The translations under genes and the position numbers were made by a program. From positions 1 through 64,000 of the forward strand of contig CAKUES010000010.1 of assembly GCA_934646835.1 (NCBI GenBank): a stretch of DNA of 64,000 bases, written 5' to 3'. This stretch comes from an uncultured Coriobacteriales bacterium (GTDB lineage: Bacteria > Actinomycetota > Coriobacteriia > Coriobacteriales > QAMH01). Below are positions 50,841 through 58,619 of the stretch, in pieces (position 1 is the stretch's first letter; each line of letters opens with the position of its first letter). Under the pieces are notes generated by a model, which had not been told where the DNA came from, did not search any database, and saw only the letters and a program-made list of their open reading frames with translations.

Positions 50841-52742
50841 CTACATCAACTCGTATACGGCCTTCGCATAGGACGGCATGTCCTTGATCGGCAGCCCCTC
50901 TGCAAGCAGAGACTGGTCATATAGAACCGTTGCATAGCGCTTGACAAGGGCTTCATCTCCGTTGTCAAAGGCTTGCTTGAGCGTAGAGAAGATGCGGTGA
51001 CGTGGGTTGAGCTCTAGTACATGTTGAACTTGAGGGGTGCCGTTGTCCCCGCCGGAGTTAGCGAAGTACTTCTCCATTCCTAGGCTCACAGGTCCCTTTG
51101 CCGAGATGCATGCTGGAATCTCGTTGAGACGCGATGTTGCTGTGATCTCGACCACCTCGTCGCCGAGCATGTTGCGCAGGGCGTCGAAGAGCCTTGCGTT
51201 TGCCGCGTTGGTTTGCGCGACAAATGCGATCTCAGCCTCGTCTTCGAGACCAAGGTCGTCAGATGAGACATTGCGGATGGGAACGCTGTCGTACTCGCGC
51301 AGCGTCATCAATGCGAACTCGTCGATGCTGTCGGTGCAAAGGAGGACGTCGAAGCCCCTGTTTGTCACGGCGTTTACAGAAGGAGAGGCCTCGAGTTTCT
51401 CTGCGGCGTCGTTTCCCGAGGCAAAGAAGATGCAAGGCTGGTTGCTGGGCATCTTGTCGCGGTACTCGCGCAACGTCAGGGGAGTGTCGCTATTGGCGGT
51501 GAAGAACATCAAGAGGTCTTCGAGCTCGGCGTTTTGGGCCCCAAAGGTTGCGTAGATGGCGAATTTGAAGATTCGGCCAAACAAACCGAAGAACTCCTCG
51601 TAGAGGTCGCGTTCGTTGTCGCGCATGTCTTCGAGCTCTACTTTGACGCGCTTTTGGATCTGCGCCGCAATGGCCTTGAGGAAGTGGTCTTCTTGCAAGG
51701 TCTCTCGAGACAGGTTGAGGGAGATGTCCGGGCTGTCGACGACGCCGCGCAGGAACCCAAAGGATTCCGTGAGCAGCTCCGGGCAGCGCTCCATGATCAT
51801 GACGTTGCTGCTGTAGAGCTCAAGGCCCTTCTTGAACTCGCTGGTGAAGAAATCCGCAGGCGGTTGCGAGGGGATGAAAAGGAGAACGTCGCAGTTTTTA
51901 GCGCCGCGGGCGTGCATCGATATGGTGCGCAGGGGCGGGTTGGGATCGTCAAACTCCTTCATGTAGAAGGCGTCGTATTCCGCTTGGCTGACTTCGGATT
52001 TCGCCTTGGTCCAAATCGGTGTCATCGAGTTGAGAACAACGCGTTCGGTGACGTCTTCAAAGACGGGCTCCCATCCCTTTGCGCCCTCGGGTACCGGCAC
52101 CTCTTGGCGGCTCGTTGTCTCGAGGGTGATCGGATAGCGAATGTAGTTGCTGTAGCGCTTGACGAGCTCGGAGAGCGCGGGATGACTCAAGAACTTGTCG
52201 TAGTCGAAGTCCCTGGTGCTGTCGCGCAGGTACATGATGACGTCGGTTCCATGCATGGCGCGCTGTGCTGGCTTAACGGTAAAGCCCTCAAGGCCGTCGC
52301 TTTCCCAGATGTTGGCCTCCTCCGATCCGTATGCCCTCGAGATTACCTCGACGCGTCGGGCAACCATGAAGCAAGAGTAGAAGCCCACGCCAAACTGGCC
52401 GATGATATCGACGTCGTCGGAGCTTTGCGCAAGCTCCTGCCTCTTTGCCTCGAGGCTGGCAGAGTGGGCGATTGTTCCCAGGTTTTTCTCGAGCTCTGCG
52501 GCTGACATGCCGATTCCGTTGTCGCTTACCGTAATGGTGCGCTTCTCAAGGTCGAAGGCGAGCTCGATTTCGGATGCGGTGCTGCTCTCCTGGCCGTCTT
52601 GGAGCGTCTGGGCTAGCCTTAGCTTGTCATACGCGTCCGACGCGTTGGAGATGAGCTCGCGCAGGAAAACGTCTTTCTCCGTGTAGATTGAGTTGATGAC
52701 CAGATCGAGCAGTTTCTTGCTCTCTGCCTTGAACTTCTTCAT
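50841..52742 (-). CDS. htpG: Chaperone protein HtpG (Hsp90)
   Basis: 633-aa Hsp90. GHKL ATP-binding motifs are all seen: VFLRELISNASDAYDKLR, ITVSDNGIGMSAAEL, IGQFGVGFYSCFMVA and AMHGTDVIMYLRD. The middle domain has NLSRETLQEDHFLKAI; the C-terminal dimerisation part is complete (LELNPRHRIFSTLKQ). ATG after GGGAGGA. It lies 14 bp after the multi-TM LuxR gene, so the two share a transcript. General stress chaperone of the cytosol. Confidence 0.96.
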   Translation of the reverse strand: MKKFKAESKKLLDLVINSIYTEKDVFLRELISNASDAYDKLRLAQTLQDGQESSTASEIELAFDLEKRTITVSDNGIGMSAAELEKNLGTIAHSASLEAKRQELAQSSDDVDIIGQFGVGFYSCFMVARRVEVISRAYGSEEANIWESDGLEGFTVKPAQRAMHGTDVIMYLRDSTRDFDYDKFLSHPALSELVKRYSNYIRYPITLETTSRQEVPVPEGAKGWEPVFEDVTERVVLNSMTPIWTKAKSEVSQAEYDAFYMKEFDDPNPPLRTISMHARGAKNCDVLLFIPSQPPADFFTSEFKKGLELYSSNVMIMERCPELLTESFGFLRGVVDSPDISLNLSRETLQEDHFLKAIAAQIQKRVKVELEDMRDNERDLYEEFFGLFGRIFKFAIYATFGAQNAELEDLLMFFTANSDTPLTLREYRDKMPSNQPCIFFASGNDAAEKLEASPSVNAVTNRGFDVLLCTDSIDEFALMTLREYDSVPIRNVSSDDLGLEDEAEIAFVAQTNAANARLFDALRNMLGDEVVEITATSRLNEIPACISAKGPVSLGMEKYFANSGGDNGTPQVQHVLELNPRHRIFSTLKQAFDNGDEALVKRYATVLYDQSLLAEGLPIKDMPSYAKAVYELM

Positions 52743-52756
52743 GCTTCCTCCCTTTG

Positions 52757-54361
52757 CTAACCCTTTTTGACTTCAGGGGCATTGCCGCTGCTTTCGCGTT
52801 CTGCTGCCTTCTCGTTGACCATTGCCACTAGCTCTCGCGCAGAGTGGATGTCGAGCTTGCGATAGACGCTTGACATGTGCGTCTTTACCGTGTGTATGGA
52901 GATGCTTATTTCACGTTGTATGTCGTTGGCACTCATCTCTCGTGCAAGGAGGCTGAATATCTCCCGTTCTCGCTTCGAGAGGCCGTGCGCCTCGGATATC
53001 TCCTCGACAGCCTCATCAAGTCCCTCGCTGCTATTGATGGGTTCTTCCGAGATGGCCTCTCTTGGCTCGGGTTCCCTTTCGGCTATAGGCTTCGGCGCTG
53101 TGGGCGGAGCGCTGTCGATGGGGATGTAGCGGTCGAAGACGGGCAGCATGCTTATGCAGAGAAGCACGATGACCGTCCCTACAATCAGCGTTGCGTGATT
53201 GGGGATCGCTGCGCTAAGGAGCCAATGGGAACATCCGCCGATAGCCAGTCCTATGCCCATGCTCAGGTAGAGCGTCGCGCGGTTGAAGCAGATGAAGTTG
53301 GCGAATCCCGACTTGAACTTCGAGGCCTTGAAGAAAGCGAAGATCATGAACCCAAAGTCAAACGTATTGAAGCCGGCAAAGCACAACATCTCGCTTCCGA
53401 GCATCCCTATGCGGTAGGTCTCGTCTTCTATCAGGTTGATTGAGATTGCAAAGTAGAAGGAGGCTACGATGCCTGCGATGAAGACGAGGGAGCTGAGGTG
53501 CTGAATGGTGATGACGCGGCCGCTTGCAAGTCCTCGTGAGCAAGCAAGTATGATGATGAGGGCGGATAGTATCACGCCGCAAATCGGCCAGCTGTCTGCA
53601 ACGATGTAGTTGATGAAGTCGCCGTTGTGCCCTTCTGCGGAGAAGACGAACTGGCATATCCCAAAGCAAATGCCATAGAAGATGAAATGGCTGTTTTCCA
53701 GGACTTTCATCGGAAAGCTGACGACCAGGTGCTCGTCGTCTTTGATTGCTGCGGCCGCATTCCATACGGGAGACAGTGACAGGCTCGCAATTGCAGGGAG
53801 CAAGCACAGGGCTATGTAGTTGTAAGGCGAGACGAGGTTGCCGATGATAAAGGCAACGACGCCTCCTATGCCCATGTTGAAGGCGAAGTTGATAGGGGAG
53901 CCCATTTTGTCCTGGCTGACGCTGGGCAATTGCAGCCATGGGTACATCAGGAATGCCTCCGATGCTCCTATGATGACCCAAGACGACAGCTCAAGGTAGA
54001 AACCCCGTCCTTTGGCCAAGACTACAAGAAGAGTGGCCAAGGAAGCGAATATGCCGAAGACGACGTTGAGGCGCTTCCATGCGTCGGCGCTTCGCTTGCT
54101 CATTGCCCTTACGAGTGTGTTGGTGACGAGCATGAGCACTATATAGGAGGCGGCAAGCGACAGGTACAGCACCAGCTGATAGATCGCAAGTCTTCCGTTG
54201 ATGGCTTCTTCGCCCATAGCGGGCATTGCGGAGAATATGACGAGGAAATGCCATGCACAGATGACGGAGAACCCGCTTATGTTCAGGTTGTCCAGCAATG
54301 AGAGACGCTGTGCTCCCTGCTGGAGCGCGTCTGGCTGTGCGGTTGATCTGCTGCTTTCCAC
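52757..54361 (-). CDS. Multi-TM LuxR-family transcription regulator
   Basis: 534-aa protein. About 12 TM segments from residue 30 to 410, a Pro/Glu-rich linker (PPTAPKPIAEREPEPREAIS) and a LuxR HTH (LSKREREIFSLLAREMSAND, SIHTVKTHMSSVYRKLDIHS). GTG start at 54361 behind AAAGGAGG. Third regulator of this kind in the window. It precedes htpG in an operon-like arrangement; no metabolic target is adjacent. Confidence 0.88.
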   Translation of the reverse strand: MESSRSTAQPDALQQGAQRLSLLDNLNISGFSVICAWHFLVIFSAMPAMGEEAINGRLAIYQLVLYLSLAASYIVLMLVTNTLVRAMSKRSADAWKRLNVVFGIFASLATLLVVLAKGRGFYLELSSWVIIGASEAFLMYPWLQLPSVSQDKMGSPINFAFNMGIGGVVAFIIGNLVSPYNYIALCLLPAIASLSLSPVWNAAAAIKDDEHLVVSFPMKVLENSHFIFYGICFGICQFVFSAEGHNGDFINYIVADSWPICGVILSALIIILACSRGLASGRVITIQHLSSLVFIAGIVASFYFAISINLIEDETYRIGMLGSEMLCFAGFNTFDFGFMIFAFFKASKFKSGFANFICFNRATLYLSMGIGLAIGGCSHWLLSAAIPNHATLIVGTVIVLLCISMLPVFDRYIPIDSAPPTAPKPIAEREPEPREAISEEPINSSEGLDEAVEEISEAHGLSKREREIFSLLAREMSANDIQREISISIHTVKTHMSSVYRKLDIHSARELVAMVNEKAAERESSGNAPEVKKG

Positions 54362-54415
54362 TGTTTTACCTCCTTTCTGCGTCCCGCTTTCATGGTGTGT
54401 GGCGTTGCGTGGGGC

Positions 54416-54742
54416 CTATTGTGAATCGCTTTCCTTCATGAAAGCCCTCACTTCGTCTTTGGTGAGCCCTGTTTCGCGCAAGTAGGCTTCGAAACGACGA
54501 TTGCTTTGAGTGGCCTTCACCGAGAGCAGGCCGACGAAGATCGCAATGACAATGCAAATAACTTGTTCGAAAGGATTGTTGGAGATGAGTCCCTTGAACA
54601 AAGCTGTGAAGTAGACGATGACGCCTCCTGCGCAGACGACGGCAAGAAGGGCCATGACCATGCGGCGCTTCGTTACCTCTCGTTTGAGTTCGGCGGCGCG
54701 CCGCAGGAGCTTTCGTTTGCGCTTGGATTCCGAGCTGCTCAT
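54416..54742 (-). CDS. Small two-TM membrane protein
   Basis: 108-aa protein. A strongly basic N-terminus (SKRKRKLLRRAAELKREVTK) is followed by two TM segments (about 27-49 and 59-76) and an acidic C-terminal helix (LRETGLTKDEVRAFMKESD). ATG follows GAGGGAGAC. Located 54 bp upstream of the LuxR gene on the same strand. Family not recognised. Confidence 0.65.
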   Translation of the reverse strand: MSSSESKRKRKLLRRAAELKREVTKRRMVMALLAVVCAGGVIVYFTALFKGLISNNPFEQVICIVIAIFVGLLSVKATQSNRRFEAYLRETGLTKDEVRAFMKESDSQ

Positions 54743-54950
54743 CTGTGTCTCCCTCTTTGTGAAGTACGAGCTTGTGTACTAACAAATGTATTGCAGTGGG
54801 TGACTGAGTCTTCATATGCCAAGTTGTAAATGCAGTATGAGAGCGCTTGGGATATGCGAGCTGACGTTGAGAAATAGGCACCAGAGTATGAGAGAAGCGC
54901 TCAAGCTCGTTGGATACTGTTGCCCGTTACCACGGGAGGAGGAAACGTCT

Positions 54951-56792
54951 ATGGAGACGAGGGGACAAACCGTTGATCTGAGCGGATGGTCGCGCGCCAT
55001 GCAGGAGGGAATGCGCTCGAGCGGTGCCACGAAGCCGCCTTCGAGTGCAGTTGTCGCTGCGCCTGTGCGTAGCGAGCGGGAGGGTGATTGGGAGTACCGT
55101 CTTGTAAGCGATGATTCTCAAGGCAGCCATGCAGCAATAACAGGGTACAGGGGTTCTAAGACGCATCTGGTTATCCCTGAGTTCCTCGGCGGTGTGCCTG
55201 TTTCGGGTGTTTCGTCCCAGGCGTTTGCTCGTTGTCGTGTCTCTTTTGAAGGCGTCGAGGTTTCTGCAGGGAATGCCTTCTTCTCGACTGACGGAATCGC
55301 CTTGTTTGATAAGTGCGCCGAGACGCTCTTGAAAGCCTTGGTGGCGGTGGAGTCCTACAAAGTTCCTGACGGCTGCGTCTCTATTGCTCCTGCCGCCTTC
55401 AAGGGAATGAGCTCCCTTCGCAAACTTGAGTTTGACGAGGGACTTGAGGAAATCGGTTCGTACGCCTTTTTCAGGACTTCTCTCGAGCGTGTGGTGTGCC
55501 CGCCGTCGCTGCGTGCTATAGGGGAGAAGGCTTTTGCGTCCACGCGGCTAAACGAGGTCGGCCTCAATGAGGGGCTCCAGGCAATCGGCGACCAGGCTTT
55601 TTCTGGGACGAAGATCGGCAAAGCGCTGCTGCCGGCGACTCTTGAGCATCTTGGAACAAAGGCTTTCTGGAATTCAGAGATCGATTTCAATGATCCCGGG
55701 GCATTTGCCGTTGCGGATGGGAACGCATCGCTTTGCATAGACAGTGCAGCTCTCTACAAGCGCACAGCAGAGGGGCTTTCTCTTGTCGAGTGTCTCGGGC
55801 GTGCAGATATCTTCGAAACGCTTCCGGAGACGGTAGAGATTTGTCCGCGTGCTTTCGAAGGTTCGTGCTCCCTCGAAAGTGTCTTCCTCAACAAGGGCCT
55901 CAGGGTAGTAGGCGATAGGTCTTTCGCTTCATGCGAGAAGCTGTGGCGTGTTGTGTTGCCCTGGACTATCGAGTCGATTGGGGATGAGGCATTTTTCTCG
56001 ACTCAGCTTGCCGAGGTGCGCGTAGGACCTGATGTATCGCATATTGGAAGCCGAGCGTTCGAGTTTGCGGGAGAGGTGAGGACTGCGCGCAAAAGAAAGC
56101 TCTCGAGTATCTCGGTTGCCCCTCAAAACGAGCATTATTACGAGAAGGACGGCATGCTCATAGAGCGAGGGGTAAATGGCGACCGGGTCTTGCTGTATGC
56201 CGGCTCTCCGTCACATGTGCATATCCCCGACTCAGTGGCAGAAGTCGCTGATATGGCGTTTTACAACGCGCAGCTCGAGCAACTTGATATTCCCGCCTCG
56301 CTGCAAAGGGTCTCACAGCGAGGTTTCCTGGGCTGTGACGGCCTTAAAGAAGTCCGTATCTCTTTTCCGGATGAGGTGCAGGGCTGCAGACAGATCTCGG
56401 TTCCCTTTCCCGAGCACCCCCGTGATCGCTGGGATTTCTCGAGGTGCCTTGCCATGGGCAAGGACGGGTTGTTCTTTGACTTCGAGATTTACGATGCCTA
56501 TGCGGTGCACGAGTTAGATACCGCGTGCGTAGTCAAGATGGCGCTCGCTCGTCTGACCAACCCGATCGAGTTGAGTCAGGCGTCGCGCATGAACTACGAG
56601 TCGGCTGTGCTCAGGTATCTCCCAAGCGCACTCGTTTCGTTTGAGGAGCGCAGTGACAGCGGGGCGATCAATGCCTTGCTGGGTTATGCGAGCAAAACAA
56701 AGGCTGTGATGGAGGAATTGCTGAGGCTGGGCAGCGAAGCTCAGGATAGGTCCCTGCGCGAGATTGCGCTGCGTTTGACGGAGGAGTGGTAG
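54951..56792 (+). CDS. BspA-type leucine-rich repeat (LRR_5) protein
   Basis: 613-aa protein with about a dozen BspA-like repeats of the pattern I...AF.....L..V.(L/I)P..L..IG..AF (for instance KLEFDEGLEEIGSYAFFRTS and SVFLNKGLRVVGDRSFASCE). No signal peptide or cell-wall anchor, unlike surface BspA proteins, so it is probably cytoplasmic. The last 100 residues are helical (AKTKAVMEELLR-like). The ATG at 54951 follows GGGAGGAGG; an upstream frame extension has no ribosome binding site. Two bases separate it from the Cys-rich protein that follows. Function unknown; protein binding is expected. Confidence 0.82.
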   Translation: METRGQTVDLSGWSRAMQEGMRSSGATKPPSSAVVAAPVRSEREGDWEYRLVSDDSQGSHAAITGYRGSKTHLVIPEFLGGVPVSGVSSQAFARCRVSFEGVEVSAGNAFFSTDGIALFDKCAETLLKALVAVESYKVPDGCVSIAPAAFKGMSSLRKLEFDEGLEEIGSYAFFRTSLERVVCPPSLRAIGEKAFASTRLNEVGLNEGLQAIGDQAFSGTKIGKALLPATLEHLGTKAFWNSEIDFNDPGAFAVADGNASLCIDSAALYKRTAEGLSLVECLGRADIFETLPETVEICPRAFEGSCSLESVFLNKGLRVVGDRSFASCEKLWRVVLPWTIESIGDEAFFSTQLAEVRVGPDVSHIGSRAFEFAGEVRTARKRKLSSISVAPQNEHYYEKDGMLIERGVNGDRVLLYAGSPSHVHIPDSVAEVADMAFYNAQLEQLDIPASLQRVSQRGFLGCDGLKEVRISFPDEVQGCRQISVPFPEHPRDRWDFSRCLAMGKDGLFFDFEIYDAYAVHELDTACVVKMALARLTNPIELSQASRMNYESAVLRYLPSALVSFEERSDSGAINALLGYASKTKAVMEELLRLGSEAQDRSLREIALRLTEEW

Positions 56793-56794
56793 AG

Positions 56795-57121
56795 ATGCCC
56801 GGTGGTTGCTGGATTTGCAATCCGATGTGTGGAAAATGCCAGCCTGCACCCATGAAGGCGGGCAAGTGCCCAGATTGCGGCACTACGACGGTTTTCGAGC
56901 GACCTGATATCCTTGCGGGAAAAACGTTGTTATGCAAGAAGTGCGGCAAGGACCTCACAGGTGAGGTTCGTCCTGATGTCGTCAGGTGCAATTACAGTGG
57001 GAAGTTGTGCGCGTATCCATGCGGCAAGTCCCGCTCGCCAAAACACGAGTATGGCGACCAGCCGTGTGAGAGAAATACCCCGCCGCCTCAGGCGTGGGTT
57101 GAAGCCCATCCCGACATCTAG
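56795..57121 (+). CDS. Cys-rich multi zinc-ribbon protein
   Basis: 108-aa protein with some 15 Cys: MPGGCWICNPMCGKCQP, then CPDC, a CKKC knuckle, and CNYSGKLCAYPCG near the end, finishing in a Pro-rich tail. It probably binds two or more zinc ions (or Fe-S; zinc ribbon spacing favours zinc). It is coupled to the LRR gene (2 bp). Seen from context, the two may form one complex. Confidence 0.7.
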   Translation: MPGGCWICNPMCGKCQPAPMKAGKCPDCGTTTVFERPDILAGKTLLCKKCGKDLTGEVRPDVVRCNYSGKLCAYPCGKSRSPKHEYGDQPCERNTPPPQAWVEAHPDI

Positions 57122-57178
57122 GGAAACGATGGTTAAAGCAGATGTCCATTGCGCGTGATTGACAAAACCGCCGGTCAC

Positions 57179-57200
57179 GTAGGGGACCCTGTCCCTCCCC
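57179..57200. repeat. GTAGGGG/CCTCCCC palindrome
   Basis: Short form AGGGGACCCTGTCCCTCCCC, preceded by ACAAAACCGCCGGTCA at about 57162-57177, which looks like a decayed core of the nested palindromes. Confidence 0.5.
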
Positions 57201-57252
57201 ATAGGCCTCGCATTAAACGGCGTTTTCCTAAAGCTCTGAAAAGACGCCCCAA

Positions 57253-57295
57253 TACGAAGAGCCCCGTGCAGGAGACCTGCACGGGGCTCTTCGTA
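57253..57295. terminator. 20-bp stem hairpin between convergent genes
   Basis: TACGAAGAGCCCCGTGCAGG pairs perfectly with 57276-57295, loop AGA. It lies between the zinc protein gene and the convergent membrane protein gene. T-tract weak (GTTCT). Confidence 0.75.
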
Positions 57296-57392
57296 GTTCT
57301 GCTCCTGTTTGGTTTCTTTGTTGCCAGGGATGCAACGAGGAAAAGGAGTGATGCCATTTTACCCGCGCTGCGCGGGTCCTGCGTACTTTTGT

Positions 57393-57641
57393 CTAGGCGA
57401 CCAGGGAGGTCAGGGCAGCTGCAACGCTCACTCCACCGTCGGCGAAGACGGTGGCAACACCTGCGATAGCAGCAATGACAAAGCTGGCGGCGAGGACTGC
57501 GGGGGAGCGCTTGATCATGATGGCGCTGGAGGACTTGGTTGCGCTGGAGTTGGCGTTTGCCTCGGAGAACATATGAACGGTTGCGGCCGCAATCACTGCG
57601 AAGGGCAGGAGGGCAAAGAGGTTGAGAACGAATGCTTGCAT
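57393..57641 (-). CDS. Small two-TM membrane protein
   Basis: 82-aa protein. TM1 about residues 4-24, TM2 about 48-67, separated by a Ser/Ala/Asn-rich loop (SEANANSSATKSSSAIMIKR). ATG after AGAAAGGA. Family not recognised. Divergent from the molybdoenzyme cluster at 58.1 kb. Confidence 0.6.
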   Translation of the reverse strand: MQAFVLNLFALLPFAVIAAATVHMFSEANANSSATKSSSAIMIKRSPAVLAASFVIAAIAGVATVFADGGVSVAAALTSLVA

Positions 57642-58144
57642 GTGAAAATCCTTTCTATTTGGTTGTAGGAAGAGTCAGCCAAGGCGCCTTTTGCGCGAGG
57701 TGAACACGCTTTGACTTTGGCTTTGATTTTCCAGTGAGGGGATGTCGAGGCATGCGGTCACTCGAAATACCCACCTGGTGACTCTGATTATATTCACACC
57801 TAAGACTAGGGCGCAATAACCCGTCAAGGCGTTTGTCGGTGAAAGGAAGGGTTAGTACTAGACATCGCAGTTAGTCCTCATATAACCGCAGGTCAAAGGG
57901 CATATCACTAGATAAGTAGTACTACCGATATGAGCTAGCGAATTAAATGCGCTTTTAGTACCCAAGGCTCGAACCCGGTTGGGGCGAGACGAGTAAATTG
58001 CAAGCTGTCACGAGGTGAGGCACTCGCAAAGAAGACGCTGCAACATCTTCTCGTAGCAAGAAGGCCTTGCTGAAACCGCGACGCAATTACTGGAGGTTAA
58101 TGCGCAGAGGCGCGTTAACGGATTACCAAAGGGGGAGAGACGAT
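57642..58144 (+). promoter_or_regulatory. Long control region before the 58-63 kb molybdoenzyme cluster
   Basis: About 500 bp without a gene. It holds TATATT at 57789-57794 as a possible -10, and around 57850-57940 a stretch with TATAACCGCAGGTCA (core-like) between TTAGTACTAG and GTAGTACTAC. The length and divergent neighbour suggest complex regulation, but no LuxR-type gene is adjacent. No single site is certain. Confidence 0.4.
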
Positions 58145-58369
58145 ATGTGTTTTAGGCCACCGTCTTTCGATGACATGATGACCAAGTGCGACCAATGCGG
58201 TTCTTTTAACCCGCCCGAGAACACCAAGTGCAAGAAGTGCGGCGCTGATCTTGCCAAGGCAGTTGAGGACAAGGGCACCGGCGCTCCTCAGGCACCTGGC
58301 GCTCCCACTGCACCTGGTGCACCCAAGGCTCCCGGCGCACCTGTTCCTCCGGGTCCCCCTGTTAAGTAA
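58145..58369 (+). CDS. Small MCFRP zinc-ribbon protein with Pro/Ala/Gly tail
   Basis: 74-aa protein. MCFRPPSFDD, knuckles CDQC and CKKC, and a tail of GAP repeats (APQAPGAPTAPGAPKAPGAP). ATG at 58145 follows GGGGGAGAG. Same architecture as the protein at 37304-37534. Here it precedes the molybdoenzyme by 250 bp. Function unknown. Confidence 0.8.
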   Translation: MCFRPPSFDDMMTKCDQCGSFNPPENTKCKKCGADLAKAVEDKGTGAPQAPGAPTAPGAPKAPGAPVPPGPPVK

Positions 58370-58619
58370 GCACCATCCAAACTTCGCGTATCGCCTCTGT
58401 ACGAGACAGTGTGCGACATCAGTTTGGTTTTTCCCGGCATTAAGGATCCAAGCCGCTTTCGAGGCAAGCTTGGTGGTAGTGAGAGGACCACAAGGCATGT
58501 TGACGGAGCGTGGGGAAACAGGGAATCCCCATTGAGGCGAAGGTTTGAGGAGGCCGGTTAAAACATAGTTCTACTTACTGTTTGGTTTTACGAAGAGAGA
58601 GAAAGGGAGGGGAGAGTTC

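Noticed and set aside
57960..58010. tRNA-like GGCTCGAACCC stretch
   Set aside because: No acceptor stem, D arm or anticodon arm can be drawn around it.
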